Positions 38,641-51,500 of a stretch of DNA of 64,000 bases are shown here, one piece after another. The translations under genes were made by a program, and so were the position numbers. The DNA comes from Pelecanus crispus (lineage: Eukaryota; Chordata; Aves; Pelecaniformes; Pelecanidae), in the NCBI RefSeq assembly GCF_030463565.1, contig NC_134651.1:16566734-16630733 (forward strand). The letters are read 5' to 3'. The stretch's first letter is position 1. Every line of letters begins with the position of its first letter. The notes under the pieces were generated by a model. The model did no database searches. It worked only from the letters and a program-made list of their open reading frames with translations, and was not told where the DNA came from.

Positions 38641-39960
38641 TCTGCAGGCAGATCACCCTCAGAGATAAATTCCAGCCTTTCCTATTCAAAACATGGCTTT
38701 AGTTTATTGCGACGACGTGGGGAGGAATGAGGATAATAAAGTAACTCGGTTCCTCCTCCCCCCTCCTCCTCCCCACGCACTTTCAATGAGGAGTCAAACT
38801 GCACTTTCCTGCCACTGGTCTCCGCTCGCCCAATTTCTCCGGAGTTGCAGATATCGCCCTTCTCCCTGCGCTGGTGCTCCGGGCACTCAGCGCCCTGAGC
38901 CGGCCGGCGATGGGCAGCCCAGCTTCGTTTGTTCAGGGAATGTGGAGGGAGAGGAAGAAAATCCAGGGAAATAAATAAATAACAAGGAGGGAGAAGGAAA
39001 AAAAAAAAAAAAAGCGGGGTGGGGGGGAGCAGAGCAGTACATAAAACACCAGCTTATTGGAAGGCGCTTGTTAGCAAAGGGGGGTGACGGTGCAGGAGCT
39101 GCACCCCGGGCACCCTCGGAGCCTCCAGCCCTTCCACCCGGGAGCTGTCTGGAAGCGATCACAGCCGGCTCCCAGCTAATAATGCCCTTCGCAGAGGTTT
39201 GGTCTGCGGTGCTCGCAGAAAATGCAACTTTTGCCCCATTGGTTAGCTAGGTGAATTAGCACACACTGCAACTGAACAGTACTTGACCTTTGCCTTTATG
39301 TTTGCTCAAATGTTTGCCTAAAACACAATCACCCTTGACAAGAGAGCATGCTACCGTGTGACACTGCCTATTCAATAGATAGATGTTCCCTGCCACACAC
39401 AACCCAGTTCAGCATTTTAAATAGCTTAGGTATTTGTAAAAGCCGTATAAATTAATGTCTGATGATTGCTAGTTGCTGGTTAAAGAGCCGAGCGTTTAAC
39501 ACGTAGAATAAGAGTCGGCTTAAAAAAGCTCAAACCGGACCAAACCAAACAACCGGCCGGACTAGGATATAAGGTCAGAAAAGCGAATTTGTGGCCAGGG
39601 CGATCAACAGATTCTTCTCCTGCCCCGTTCACAGCGTGGCTCGTCGAGCTGCGCTCACAGATTAGGTTTGGGACCGGTTATGGCAAAGGCTGAGCTCAGG
39701 CACTGTCCGGAGGCTGCTGGTGGCAGAGGTGCGCGGGGTGAGATGCAACCGTGCACCTGAGAAATTCATAGGTGGCACAGGCGAAAGGATGGCGGCGGGC
39801 AGGTTACCCTCATAGAAATCCGACCTGTCCTTCCCCCCACGAACCTGTCTTGCCGAAATTGGGCAAACACGGCAAAACTTTAGGGCATGGGGGAGAAGTT
39901 GCCATTTGGCGGGAGCGTTTTGTACGTGAATTTAATTGCTGACGTCTGGAGCCCCAGGCA
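38641..39960. other. Non-coding mixed sequence
   Basis: No gene. 39180-39500 is AT-rich, CpG-retaining and motif-rich (GAATTAGCACAC at about 39253; TGACCTTTGCC near 39285, a nuclear-receptor-like half site with extension). 38870-39150 is GC-rich with an A run at 39000-39014. Confidence 0.35.
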
Positions 39961-40140
39961 TCGCCCTAAAGCCTGCAGGGAAGAGCCCTGGAGCCGGGCT
40001 GGAGCCAGCGGCGGGCAGGGCGGCACTCGGTGGGGCTGCTGGGCGGGCAGGGCTCCTCCGAGGCGGCGGCGGGACCGGACGGGACGGGACGGGACGGGAC
40101 GGGACGGGGCGGGCGGCGGCGGGAGGAACGGAGCAGAAAA
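39961..40140. other. CpG-rich patch
   Basis: GC-rich patch containing the CGGGA array and flanking GGCGGC units. No gene. Confidence 0.45.
40071..40107. repeat. CGGGA pentamer tandem repeat
   Basis: About six tandem CGGGA units. Pentamer tandem repeats recur in this window with other sequences (CCTTT, CCCTT). Confidence 0.9.
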
Positions 40141-40900
40141 GAGTCACCCTTCGTATTTATCAGGCAGAGCCTCATTCATTAAGAAAATGCCACCTGATGT
40201 GTGGCTTTTGTTTGAAAGGCTACTTTATTATTTGGAAGCGTGTGATAAAGCTGTTCTCTGGAACAGAATATTTATACCAACTGCAGTTTATAATGTAAGC
40301 GGATACCTGCACATCTTGCTGGTACTTCCACTCGGTAAAATACTGCGCAGCCCAACAGGAAAAGTACAAGTGATATTGCAAACAGTTGTTCTGCTTTGAT
40401 TTACCTTTACTGTCTTCATCTGGAGATTTTTTTTTTTTTTTATGACCAATTTTTTACTGTCTTTCAATTTTGGGAAACACAACCTCCCTTCCTTCTTTCC
40501 CCTCTGTGTTTTATTTTCCCGGCATGATTTAGTCAGGAGCATTTTGAAAAAAGTTGATTCGTATTTATAGGAGCATCCTGCTCTAGCTCCAACGTTAACT
40601 TGGCACTAAAACCAAACAGATAGGCAGAAGCCAGCGATGTAGCTTAGACAAAACAGTTGTTACAGGAGCGGGATTGCGAGGCACCGAGCGAAATGTTCAG
40701 CTGTTACTCGTTGCCAGTTACACAGAGAATTTATTTCTATCAACCGTTTCAAATTTTTAACCAACAATTACATTATCTCGTTTACAACGATGTAGTAATG
40801 ATATTGCGAAAACCAGCAATCGGACTTCACAAATAAGGTATTTGCGAATGAAAGGAATCCAAATTGAATTTATTTGGAGCCTGGCTGCTCCCCGATGGGT
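40141..40900. promoter_or_regulatory. AT-rich, motif-rich non-coding block
   Basis: 40140-40420 is unusually free of stops in one frame, but its translation has no recognisable domain and no similarity to its surroundings, so no gene is called. A T run lies at 40426-40441 and AT-rich sequence follows. Confidence 0.35.
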
Positions 40901-41480
40901 TTATTTCTGCTCACAGACACGCGTGAGGTGCGTGCCCGCTCCTGCCCTCCCCGCGCTCCCGGCTCCCGCGGGGCTGGGGCTGCGGTCAAATTCACCGCAA
41001 AGGTCGGAGCCCCCGGGAGCGCCCCTGCCCCGGCGCCGCCGCCTTCCCGCCGAGGGTGCGGAGCCCTGGCTTGGGCACTCCTCGGCTCGGCTGCGCTCTG
41101 CTTTTTGGCAGAGGCGAACTTGACCTGGTGGGAAGAATCGTCCCTATGGGCTGAAGTGGTACCGTGGCTGCTTCGCTTCTGCGGGGCTGGTTTTTGGTGC
41201 GGGCACGCGTTCACTTAGGTGACCTAGAACAACACAGCGCGTACCCCTAGAGGCAAAGCAACCGAAGTGAACTTTGAGGCCAGATGAGATGCAAAGCGAA
41301 GTGGCGTGGAAGCGGCTGGGGCTCGTTTGAGCCAGGGAGGGCAGGGATCAGAGCCGCGGGGACGGGCGGTGCGTGGCTTCACCCACGCACGGCGGCACAT
41401 GCCGGGCACCGCCTCGGCTTGTGGCCAAGGAACTCGTTGGGAAACTTCACCTGAAAGAAACGGGAACTGAGGAAACCCTC
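40901..41480. other. CpG-rich patch
   Basis: CpG-dense at 40915-41110, moderately GC-rich to 41430. No domain. Confidence 0.4.
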
Positions 41481-42440
41481 GAGTGAAGTGGGCATCGACG
41501 CCAGGAGAGTTTTTAGGAGTGTTTTCCGTGATTTTGCTGGGAGTTAGAGTCTGTTGGAAGAAGACGTTACCGGTTAAAAGAAGAGGCGGATAATTCTGCG
41601 CAGGGAGCGTCAAGAATTATTTCAAAACAAAACAATTTGTTAAAAAAGGAACGATCTCTATGTCAGAAATATATATTTGTATTCCTTTACGTATAGAAAA
41701 GCTAGCTTGTCTTTTTTCCCCCCTAAAGTCCAGAAAAAATAATTTTAAATATTATAGACTCAATATGAAATAAGGGCTTGATATGTTCCCGAAGTGATCG
41801 TTGGTTTTGGTGAATTTTGGCCGGGGGCTCTTTTATATTTATTAGCGTTCTCTGTGGAAAAGGTAACTCTCTGGGCACGTCGAGAAAAGTTTTTTTTTTG
41901 CCAGCAGTCCCATTCCGGTCAGAAATTCCCCCAAACGAGGCGTGCTCGTTCTGCCCAGTAAAGCGCTCTTCCGGAGGCAGAGGGCACAGCTCAGCACCAT
42001 CCCCTGTTTCAGGAATACCCACATGGCTTGTTTTGCCTTTACATCTTTATTTTTTTAAAGGATGTGTTTGACTGTCAGGAAGATCAGGGACGTGTCTCTC
42101 TTCCATATTTGCTATGCTGCGCAGGTATCTCTAATTAGAATAAGCCACCCAGCACAATAAGCTGCTATTGTATGAGAGTTTGAAGCACGACAGTTCCTCT
42201 TCTGGTTCAGAATCGCTGCCTACAGTTATTCTCCGATTTCCGATGCCTATTATGTATACAATCGAGCCCATAATTACCTGCTGATTTCTTTGTAGTAGTT
42301 AAAGAGAGTTTGTACTGTTCGGGCAATATTGTCCAGTCGTTATGTCTCCAGAAGCTGTCATGAAAGCTTGAATATACTCTGTACAATCTGCAAGTAATCA
42401 ATGAAATTTACGATCCCGACCCCCCCTTCCACGCACATTT
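41481..42440. promoter_or_regulatory. AT-rich enhancer-like block
   Basis: 42100-42420 is AT-rich with CTCTAATTAGAATAAG near 42129, CATAATTACC near 42269 and AAGTAATCAATG near 42392, which are classic homeodomain/PBX-like strings. No coding frame. Confidence 0.4.
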
Positions 42441-43120
42441 CCCGTCCACAGAAGAAAAATTGAGATATGAAGGTGTCTGGGTCTCCTTCACAGCACCTCT
42501 TACACGGCGGCTTTGGAAGGAAAATGGGCGCCAGGCTCCGCGGTTTCACCCGGCAGCGAGACCCGGGTGGGGGTTTCCCGCGGGGCAGAGCCCCGGGAGC
42601 GGCGTGGCTGGCGACAGCCCGGGGCAGCCGCCGGGCCCGGGGCGCACCGAGGGGCTCCCCCCGCCCCAGCTGGCGGCGGGACCCTCCGGGCGGGGCCGGG
42701 GCGCTGAGGGGCGGCGGCGGGGGGCCGGCTGGAGCGCCCGGCATCCCTGTGCCCGCTTCTCCCCCGGGGCTGCGCGGCTCTGCCTGCCCCGCGGGAGGCG
42801 ATCCCAGCGCCGGGCGATGCCTGCAGCCCGGCCGGCCCCAGCCGGGTCCCCCGCTCCTGTCCCCTGCGCTGAAGTCAGCGCGGAGACACCGCCTCCCCGC
42901 GCCCCGGGCTCGGCTCGGGGCTGTGCGCGGCTCCCCGGGCTGGCTCCTGCCCCAGGGCCAGGGCTGCCCGCAGGGCACCCAGCCACCTCCTGCCCCCGCC
43001 CGCCCGCCCTGCGCCCTCCTCCGCCCGCGCCTTCCCGGCAGCCGCTGCCCGGAGGGGACCCGGGGCTTCCCGGGGCGCCGGCGGTCGGTCACTCCATCTA
43101 GGTGCTAGGTGCGTTTTCAC
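42441..43120. promoter_or_regulatory. CpG island
   Basis: Dense CpG from about 42530 to 43110. Open frames on both strands of up to 244 codons are low-complexity Pro/Arg/Gly/Ala and are read as GC artefacts. Confidence 0.5.
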
Positions 43121-45030
43121 CTCCCCCCACCCAAAGCTGCCCGGGGTGTGTCTCTGCGTGTGCGAGGGGGAGAGCGGGCTGCTCCAGGCATCTCACTGCT
43201 TCTCCAAACACCAACCCGCTGCGGCTTTTTTCAAACGCTGTTATTAAAACAACATTTAGGGAGTGTGCATAATTGTACAGTTAAAAGGCATGGCTGATGC
43301 CTCTCAGCCCAGAAGGTCGGACTGGGGTAGCAGCCCCCAGCCCTAAAAGATGGGGGAGGAGGGAGGAGAGGGGGGCCTGAAGTTTGACTAGGGCTCTCAA
43401 AAAAAAAAGAAAGAAGAGAAAGGCACTTGCAGGCTGACACAATGGTGAATCCGCCCTGACCCAACAATTAATCTTAGGAAGAGAATGTGACCAGATAGGG
43501 TGGGAAGCCTGTTCCGCAGGGAATCGGGAGGGGGGGGGGGGGGGAGGGGGGGGGCGGGGAGGGAACAGGGGGAGGAGGAGGGAAGGGGGATTGATCTTGG
43601 GCCCCAGGCCTGCTACATCTTCTCCCAGTGGTTATCTTTCAGACAGGTGAAATACAGCCCTCCCCCGTCCCTCCCCCTTCTCTCCAAGACCCAGATACTG
43701 TCTGCAAGTGGATGCTGTGGTCTCCAAGTCCTCCCAGTGCCATGCAAACCCACTGCCTCAGTAACCATTTTTATGACAGGCTCACCCCTGTGGTCCCTGG
43801 GCACAGACCCTGAAGCATGGGGATACCCCAGATGGTAAAGTGTCAGCTCCTGGACACTGAACTGAGGGGTTTTGTGGGCTTGGTATGGGAGCAGGGTCCA
43901 GAAATCCTATACAGGTCATAGGCAATTGCTAGGAGATGCTTGTAAGGGTGAGGTGATGCAAGGCAGATGCAGCAGTGGAGACTTCGCTGTGTCCTGGTAC
44001 TGGATGGTGCATCCAGAACATCCCAGTTGTGATGTACAACCAGACCCGAAACTGCCACGGCACGCTGCTGGGACGTGCCATGCTCTAACACTCCCTTGTG
44101 CCCACCCATGGGTCTCCCATGCTGGGAAAAGGTTGAGTGTCAGCCCTGTTTTGTGTCTGTCTGACATAAAGGCAGGAGTGAGGGCCCTGAGCCCCATGAA
44201 GCCACCCCACTCCCAACCCCTGCTCACAGTCCTCCAGCGAGGGATGCCTCTGCCTCCATTTGCAGCCCACAGCAAATGTTCCCCAGCAGCGCAAACCCAG
44301 ATGGGGGGTCAGATGCCCTTGTCTAAATTAATTGACTTTAACTAGGGATTTTGAAACTGGCGATTTTCTTTCAAAAATAACTACCAAAAGGTGGCCAGAG
44401 ACAGAACAAGCTCTCATCAAGGGTGTCTGAGGTTCTTTAATAAACCTTCCTCTAATTTCCACTCTCTCCCCAACCTACTGTATTGTCTTGCCCAGAAATT
44501 GACTCCTTCAAAGTAGGAAACCAGTCTGTGATGCAGTTAATCACCGAATCGTGCGGGAACACGTTTTAGCCAGGGCACCAAAGCCAGTGTAACCGATACA
44601 GCACAGACCAGTCATTTCTGTTGTTTCCTTTGCTGGCATTTTAATGAAAAGGAAGTAGCTGTAATGCAATCCTTTTGGAGAAATCAACACTTCCTGCTGT
44701 TCGAAGTGAGGCAAGGAACCGAGCTGAGCTCGAGTGATTGGGGTTAATTCCAGGAGGGTTACGTGCACAGAGTCACATGTGAACCCAACCAGTCACTTGT
44801 CCTCACGGAAAGAACCAGAACTAGACCCAGTTTTCCATCTAGGATTATTTATAGCCTGTCCCACACATGCGTGACAATGCCTGTTGCCACTTACAAACAA
44901 AGAAGTCAAACGCACGCTTGCATATTTGCATGGACACTCCAGTTTCTTTGCTGGCACGTAAAGCCGAGATTTCAGCATCTCAGGGCCCCGCGCTGTCCAG
45001 ATTTGTCTGATTTCTAAGAAAAGGGTGTTA
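43121..45030. other. CpG-poor unique segment inside the CpG-rich domain
   Basis: From about 43240 to 44500 the sequence is GC-moderate but low in CpG, with a G-run tract at 43528-43559, unlike its neighbours on both sides. No gene or known repeat is recognised. It may be a more recent insertion or a methylated gap. Confidence 0.4.
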
Positions 45031-45753
45031 GTCTCACGTTCATTCCTCTAGCGCTCACACGAAATCATGACTTGGAAAACAGCATCATTTTGCATCATGC
45101 ATTAAAATATACTGCGATGGGCACGCTGTTATTTGCATGCATCTCTGCTATTAACATCAGCATTAATTAGTAGGCTTGGGTGATCCTAACTTGGCCCTGG
45201 GCAAGGGTCAGCACCACCCCAGCGGTGGCCTGGGCCTGGCAGGTGGGAAGGCCCCAGCCTGCCCGACAGCTTTCAGGGCCAAGGCTGGGGAGAGGGGGAC
45301 ACCCGGGCTGGGCAGCACCCGTCCTTATTCCTGGCTGCTTTGGGGAGGAGGAGAGGAAAGGGAGGGGGGCCTTTGGCACACGCCGTGCCCGGGGTCGGCA
45401 GGGCTGGGGAGAGCCCAGCACATGAATAAACTACCCTCCTTCCCTGCCCCTGCAATCCTCAGGCACAAAAGTAGACCCAAATTATAAAAGCCTGTTCTGT
45501 GCATCAACAACAAAAAAAAGCCCCCTATTCTCCCCTGACTTTGTTCTTTTGATTTTTTATAGATCAAAGGCAGGATAGAGAAAAAAAAAATTGGCAGGCG
45601 AAGATAGACATTGTTCTAGTGACAAGATGAGGGTCCCGAAAGGAGAATGCTTGCTCCATCGGAAGTGGCTGCGTGGCAAAGGGAGAAACCTCACTTTTCA
45701 AGCCCCTTTGCGAGGCATTGTCTTTGGGGCTGGCGCTGCTGCCATACAGTAGG

Positions 45754-45767
45754 GTCCCCATGGCAAC
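45754..45767. promoter_or_regulatory. RFX X-box-like site
   Basis: GTCCCCATGGCAAC matches the RFX X-box with one mismatch in the left half and a perfect right half (GGCAAC). It sits six bases before a CTG repeat. Functional use is unknown. Confidence 0.35.
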
Positions 45768-45772
45768 GCAAC

Positions 45773-45793
45773 CTGCTGCTGCTGCTGCTGCTG
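45773..45793. repeat. CTG trinucleotide repeat
   Basis: Seven perfect CTG units. Confidence 0.95.
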
Positions 45794-46390
45794 CCCCTCT
45801 TCCAGAGTTGAAGGCACTGAAAGGCAGCTGAAGTGACTGGGCTTAAAGAGCAACAGAATAAACAATATTTTGATTCATTGGGAGAAGAGAGAGAGGCTCC
45901 CGCCCCCCCACCCCCGCCCCCCGACCCATGAATGCTGGCATTGTCCATGCTTTTCTGAATCTGATTTACCATATCATAACCCCTAGGAAGAAGAAAACAT
46001 CAATATCCCGAAGGAATGGAGATGTTTCTATGGAAAACCTAGGAATTTTAGTCCATAACAGATCTGGTGTAAAAATCAAAGAGATCAAAGGCGGCGCTCC
46101 CAGGAGTATAGATGCGTCTCTGAATTAAAGATGGACGATGCAGACTACAAAGTACTTTTTTTCCACCCTTCTTTATTCAGGCCTCTGTTTCCATTTCAAG
46201 GGAGGCGCTGTCCCAACATCATATCTGAGCCCAGACAGTCACCGCGAACAATGCTCACGAAGGGGGAGAAACGCTAAAGAAAGCAAATCATAACAACCAT
46301 CCGGCCTCGCAGGGTTGTTTCCATTACAAACCCGAGTGCAACAATTAATTACGAAATTGTAAAAAAAAAAAAAAAAAAAAAAAAAGGGGG

Positions 46391-46990
46391 TGGGGGTGGG
46401 GTGGGGGAGAGAAGCTCAAGCCAAGCGATTAATACAGATGGCAGAGGCTGCGGGGGGTGGTGCCCGGGGATTTGGGGGGGCAGGTTGGCTGCTCTCTGCC
46501 ACCTCCTGCATCCCAGCCCGGCGGACCCCGGGCCCTCAGCGCCTCCCCGCCGCTGCGGGGGGCCGGGCTGCCCTGGGCGCAGGGTTTCGGTGCGGGGCGG
46601 CCCCGACCCCGGCGGCTCTACCTGCGGCGGGCGGGGAGGCTCTGCCCGCCCAAGGCATCCGCGGGCCCTGCGCGCCCGCTCTTGATCGATGAGCGGCTCC
46701 CAGGGTGGTGCCGGGTCTTCTCGGGCTGGCACCAGTCCACCGAGTGCCGTAAAACAAAGCAAAACCACATTTAAAACATGACGGGGATAGTCAGCTCGCC
46801 TGTCTACCAGCAGCCACTTCATCACGCACGGCCCGGATCCGCTGTGCCAGCCGGAGCGACGCCGGCGACACGGCTGTCCCCTCGGGGTGCGGGTTACCCC
46901 CGCGTCCCCGTCTCCCCGCACAGCCACCCCTTCCGAAGGGTGACGCTCTCCCTGTGCAGACACCCCTGGGCCTTTTTCCCGGCGGCTGGG
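46391..46990. promoter_or_regulatory. CpG-island-like patch
   Basis: CpG-dense, about 46440-46960, preceded by an A run (46361-46385). No domain in any frame. Confidence 0.45.
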
Positions 46991-49080
46991 AAGCGTGGGG
47001 GGAGAAACCCCCTTGTTTCGAGCCCAAGAAGACGAATATTAGAGAAGTCAATTAAGTTGTTTGGAAACACATGTAGGGGAAAAAAAAAAAAAAAAAAAAG
47101 CGCTGGGACTAATGTTATGAAGAAAGCCAATTAAAATGGTTTGATAAGCATATGTATTAGCAACAAGTGTAGCACAGAGGTCAGAAACAACACTAAGTAA
47201 ACAGAGTTGACAGAAGAGTGAATCTTTTGTGGCGGGTGCGCAGCTGTCCGGCCTCCCTTTGTCCGGGCTGAGGCTGGGTGCACGCTCCCTGCTGCCCTCT
47301 CCCCAACTCAATGCACAAAAACAGATTGGGATGTTCTGCATGCATAGGCAACATTGCAGCTCCAGTCCTCCCTTTTCTGTTCCTTCTTTAGGAGACAGGG
47401 CTCTCCAGACATTTTTTCCTGACAGTAACAAAGCTGGGCTGTAAACCAGTTCAGAATAGGAGGGGAGAAAGAAGAGAAAGGAGTCCCCGAGGGGGAAAAA
47501 AGCGCCATGTCACGGGACAAAAGAATAGGAAGTTGAAAATAGAAATAAAACTGAAAGCAAGAATTATCTTGTTAAACAGAGGTGCTTTTTGTCCAGAGTC
47601 GTCTTTGTGAGAGTTTTTAAAGTATCACGAAGACGTGGAACAAGTGTGTAAGTCCCCACACGTACTTCAGTCAAAGATTCATGAGCTTCCGAGAGCCTTG
47701 ATGGCTTATTTATGTGTCAGCAAATTCTGCAGCCTAAATACGTTTTAAAAAACAGATCTAGGGTTAGTCGGAGTCCCGCAGACACGGCTTAAAACGTGCG
47801 GGGCGGGCAGGGGGATTCCTCCCAGGCCAGGGAAAGGAAATGAAAAGATCAAGAAGCAACGAGCCGGTTTCTTTTCATTTCAAGTCTCGAGAATAAACAC
47901 AGGCCGGGCTGTTTTCTGCCGGCTCGGCCCCCCCTGCGCACACAGGCACCGGGTGCGAGTGCTTCAGGATGGGGCCGGGAGCACCCCGTTCAGTGAAAGA
48001 AAACAAAACTTTTTCTGGCAGGCGAGGTGAGGTGCCAGGGCTGAGCTCCCCCCGCCGCCTCCGCCGGGCTGGGGGCTTGCACCTTTGCGGAATCAGACAC
48101 TGTGGTGTGAAAAACCATCACTTTCTCCTGCCACCTCTTCCCGAGGAAAGGATGCGCGTTTAGGGAGTGATGCCGCACTTCCCACTCAGGCAAAGCCCCG
48201 GCACCGCCGCTTTCAACTCGCCTTTGGTTCTGCACTTGTCTGTCTTGGTTTAACGTCACTGGAGAAAAAAAAATAGTTAAAAAGAGGGGGGGGGGGGGGA
48301 ACAAAGTCAAGCCGGGAGCGGCAACCAAGGTTGCCCCAAGTCGAGCAAACACACCTTCTCCCTAACTCCGCTCGTCCTCTATGTCCAACATTGAGCCTCG
48401 CTCGCCTTTCCCGAGAAACCTTCTTGGAGCGCAACTTTTGTTGAACCAGAGCTGGCAGGGAAACCTCAGGAGAAACAATACAGCTCGGTTCCCAGGGACA
48501 ACACGTGTTGCCCAATGTTGCCCAAATTGTCCGCAATATTGTCAGAGTAACTATGCGGCAAGTGGCTTTTGCAGTCCCCGGAGAAACTGATAGCTCTTGC
48601 GTGCTTTTGATCCTGGACTCTGGTTTAGTCAAGTTTCGGTTTGGAAAAGACAAATGCGAAAGCCTAAATTTTATGACTTCGGGATTTGAATACGAATCTT
48701 CGGTCTGGGCACGAGAACACACCAACCCACTGCAAATCAGAGGGGGAAAATCATTATAGCCTGTCACTGGAGTTGTTGTTCTCCCTTTGAAGCAGAGTCC
48801 AAGCGCAAACTTTTCTGATGAATCGAAGTCGTTAAATTTTAGTGTGGATGAGTTATGGCTTAGCTTCCAAAATAGTACAAACGTTTAATAAAAATCGCCT
48901 CATCTGTGGCCTTTTAGAATTGTCTTGTTTCACCAGCGAAAATTAAATCTGGGACAGCTCACCCTTTTCTAAATGCCATCTTCCCAGTGAACTCCATTTA
49001 TTAACATTATCAGTTTTCTGTTTCAAGTCTGTCAGTCTTATGATTTAAGGAGACTCTTTGTCTTAAAGCAAAGATTTCAC
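46991..49080. other. Non-coding mixed sequence
   Basis: No gene. It contains an A run (47080-47099), a moderately GC-rich patch (47920-48210) with a G run at 48286-48300, and AT-rich, CpG-retaining blocks (47520-47780, 48760-49080). Confidence 0.35.
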
Positions 49081-49520
49081 AATCGGAAAAAGCCGACTCG
49101 AGCCACACTGCTGCGTGACTTCGGCAGCGTGGGACGAGCGGCCCCGCCGGGCGCGCGTACGTGGCGCTAAAAGCCCGGCGATGGGACACGCGGGGCCCGG
49201 CCCCGCCGGCCGCGGCCGGGAGCGGGGCGGGTGCGGGACCCCCGCGCTGCCCAGGTGCGAGCCGCGGGCGCGGCGGCTCCCGCGGGCTCTGCCGGGCCGG
49301 TGGCGCCTCGGGCGGCGACGGTGGGGCCGCCGTGGGGCGGCTGCGCGTGTGCGTGTGCGCCGGGGACAGCCGCCACCCGCGCTCAGCCCGCCGTGAACTC
49401 GCCTCGCACTTCCGAGCGCGGCCGGCCCCGGGGCGAGGCACCTTCCCCGGCGCTTCGCCCGCTCCCCCCTTCCCGCCCGGGGAGCAGCCGGGAACGCTGG
49501 GGTAGTTTGCACATTCGACA
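49081..49520. promoter_or_regulatory. CpG island
   Basis: Dense CpG from 49120 to 49500; open frames on both strands are low-complexity and overlap each other. No domain. Confidence 0.5.
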
Positions 49521-49954
49521 TGAATTTCAGTGAAACCAGATGCCAGCGTCTAAATTAATACTAGTGTTTTGCAGATTCTATAACCATTAAAGCATCGAAT
49601 TAATTAAGTTCTGCGGCTTTCTTTAAGTCGAATGCTATCGCTTTATTCCCATCGATGGGAGGCGGGTCAGCGCACTCGGGCACAGTCATCAGATCCTTTC
49701 CAGAAGTTTATCTGTACATCAGAACACGTTCTGAACCGATTCCAGGAACACTCTGCTTCTTATCCGTGAAGCCTGCAAGCTTTGGAGAGCACGGTATAAA
49801 TAGCGCGGACAAGCCTGTAATTGCAGCAGAGCAGACCCCAGCCCTCCCAACCTGGCCATTTGAAGGAGTATTCGGATTTTTTTTTTTTTTTTTCGGGAGA
49901 AGGGGTCGCTTGGAGGTCTTTTTAACTTTTGTTTTTCTGAGGTTGTTTTTGTCG

Positions 49955-49987
<33 letters not shown>

Positions 49988-50290
49988 GGCACTTCCCAGT
50001 AACCCCGCCCCATCACAGCTAGGTAAAGTCAACCGGCAGGGTCTAAATTACAAATGTTTTAATGGGAGAGGGATTGGCTGTGGACCTTTCTCGTTCACCC
50101 GCTTGCAAACAAAAAAAAATAAAAAGTTTCCTAGAGCACAGGAAAGCCCTGATGACCTTACAATTCACCCCGCACATTAAAACAGTGGCTGCACGGCTGC
50201 CTGCCTGAGAAGAAAAAGCAATAGACTTAAGAGGAAATTGAAACAAGGACATTTCTGCTGAGATCGGAGTCGGTCTGGTACATCTTTTGG
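49521..50290. other. AT-rich non-coding block with long T runs
   Basis: AT-rich. TTAATTAAG near 49601; T runs at 49878-49894 and 49958-49984. No gene. Confidence 0.4.
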
Positions 50291-51500
50291 ATCAGATCAA
50301 GACAACTGGGTTTGATTTTGCTTGGCTTTACGGGGAACACTGGGAAGAGCAAACCGCATCAAGGTGGGGCCCAGGGCTTCAGAAGCGAGGGGCTGATGCG
50401 CCCTTCTCCCCCCAGCAGCGCGGTGCCGGGCGCTAAGCAGGACAGGCAGGTACAGCTCAGCCCTGCTCCCGGCTTCGCACCACATGCCCACACCGGAGGA
50501 GGAGCACGTCTCCGAACGGGCTGCGGATCTCTGCTAAAAGAGATGCCCCGGCTCCCTGGGGCCACGGGTGGACCCCGTGTCCCGACCCCTCTTCCGCCCC
50601 CTCCCGCGGAGCTTCAAAGGTTGTCCTTCCGCGGGGGTTTCCGCCGGCCCTGGCCGCTGCCTGCTCGCCCCGAAATAGCAATCCCATCTGGCGCAGGGGG
50701 ATCTCGCCGCCAGGTTTCCTCCTCCGAGAGGAGCTGCGCCCTGCAACGTGTTTGGGGAGAACAGGGGCGAACAGAACGGCAAACTTTGGCAGAGCCCTTT
50801 AGGGGAGAAAACGGCAGGTTAGAATACAGGCGAGAGGCAGAGGCAGGGTTCCTCTGCCTGCTGAGGATCACAAGGAGAGGGGTGCCTTTTCAGCAGACTT
50901 CCAGAGAAGCCACAGGAGGAGGGAGAAACTTGCTGCGCAGGACACTTCAGCACTGGGTAGCTGTGTGCAGCAGCGCCCGAGCAGCGGGAATGAACGCGCA
51001 GCAGCGTAGCCCTTATTTCTCCCGTGCTTAATCTCACGATTACCATTACCCCTGCATGCCTTCCCCTGCGTGTCCTCACTCAATTAATAAAAGAAAAAAA
51101 AAAAAAAAAAGAAGATAACTGTACCAGAGGCCTTTGAAAAGTTGAGCGCATCCCGGGGTTGGCGTCAGGCACAGCGCTTGGCGCCGCGTTGCTCGCCCGG
51201 GCTGGGGCCGGCTGTCTATCGCGACACGAGGCGGGCCCCGCCAGCGCGACACCCGCCTGCGGGTCCGGGGGGGGGGGGGAGAGGGGGGTCGCAGGCGACT
51301 GCGCCGGTCCAGGGCGATTCCCCCGACATCCTCAGAAGTGGGAAGGTTTTCTGGCTTCGCGTGGCCAGATCTGGGGCTGCGGCTCGGCCGAGGTCTCCAA
51401 GACCATCCCAGGAATGCAAATATTTCAGTCTTTCCTATGAGAAAAAACCCCTACCCGGGGTAAGTCCCCGCGCGGGAGTTTGCTGACCACGTCCAGTCCC
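50291..51500. other. GC-rich non-coding sequence
   Basis: Moderately CpG-rich (50400-50740 and 51150-51400), with an A run at 51093-51110 and a G run at 51268-51280. A 239-codon frame at 50312-51031 has no recognised domain and composition typical of GC-rich non-coding DNA. Confidence 0.4.

Larger units (their letters stand above)
45031..46390. promoter_or_regulatory. Mixed non-coding block with homeodomain-like and RFX-like sites
   Basis: 45075-45175 has ATTTGCAT/ATGCAT octamer-like strings and CATTAATTAG; 45840-46130 is AT-rich and motif-dense. A 66-codon frame at 45928-46128 has no recognised domain. Confidence 0.35.

Noticed and set aside
39887..40399. A 170-codon + strand frame whose second half lies in AT-rich sequence
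   Set aside because: The AT-rich half is unusually open, but no domain, start context or splice partner supports it, and the first half is a translated CGGGA repeat.
42358..43108. Overlapping 213-244-codon frames on both strands
   Set aside because: CpG-island artefact without domains; frames on both strands cannot all be real.
45928..46128. A 66-codon frame starting MNAGIVHAF
   Set aside because: No recognised domain and no neighbouring exon signals. More likely an AT-rich regulatory block.
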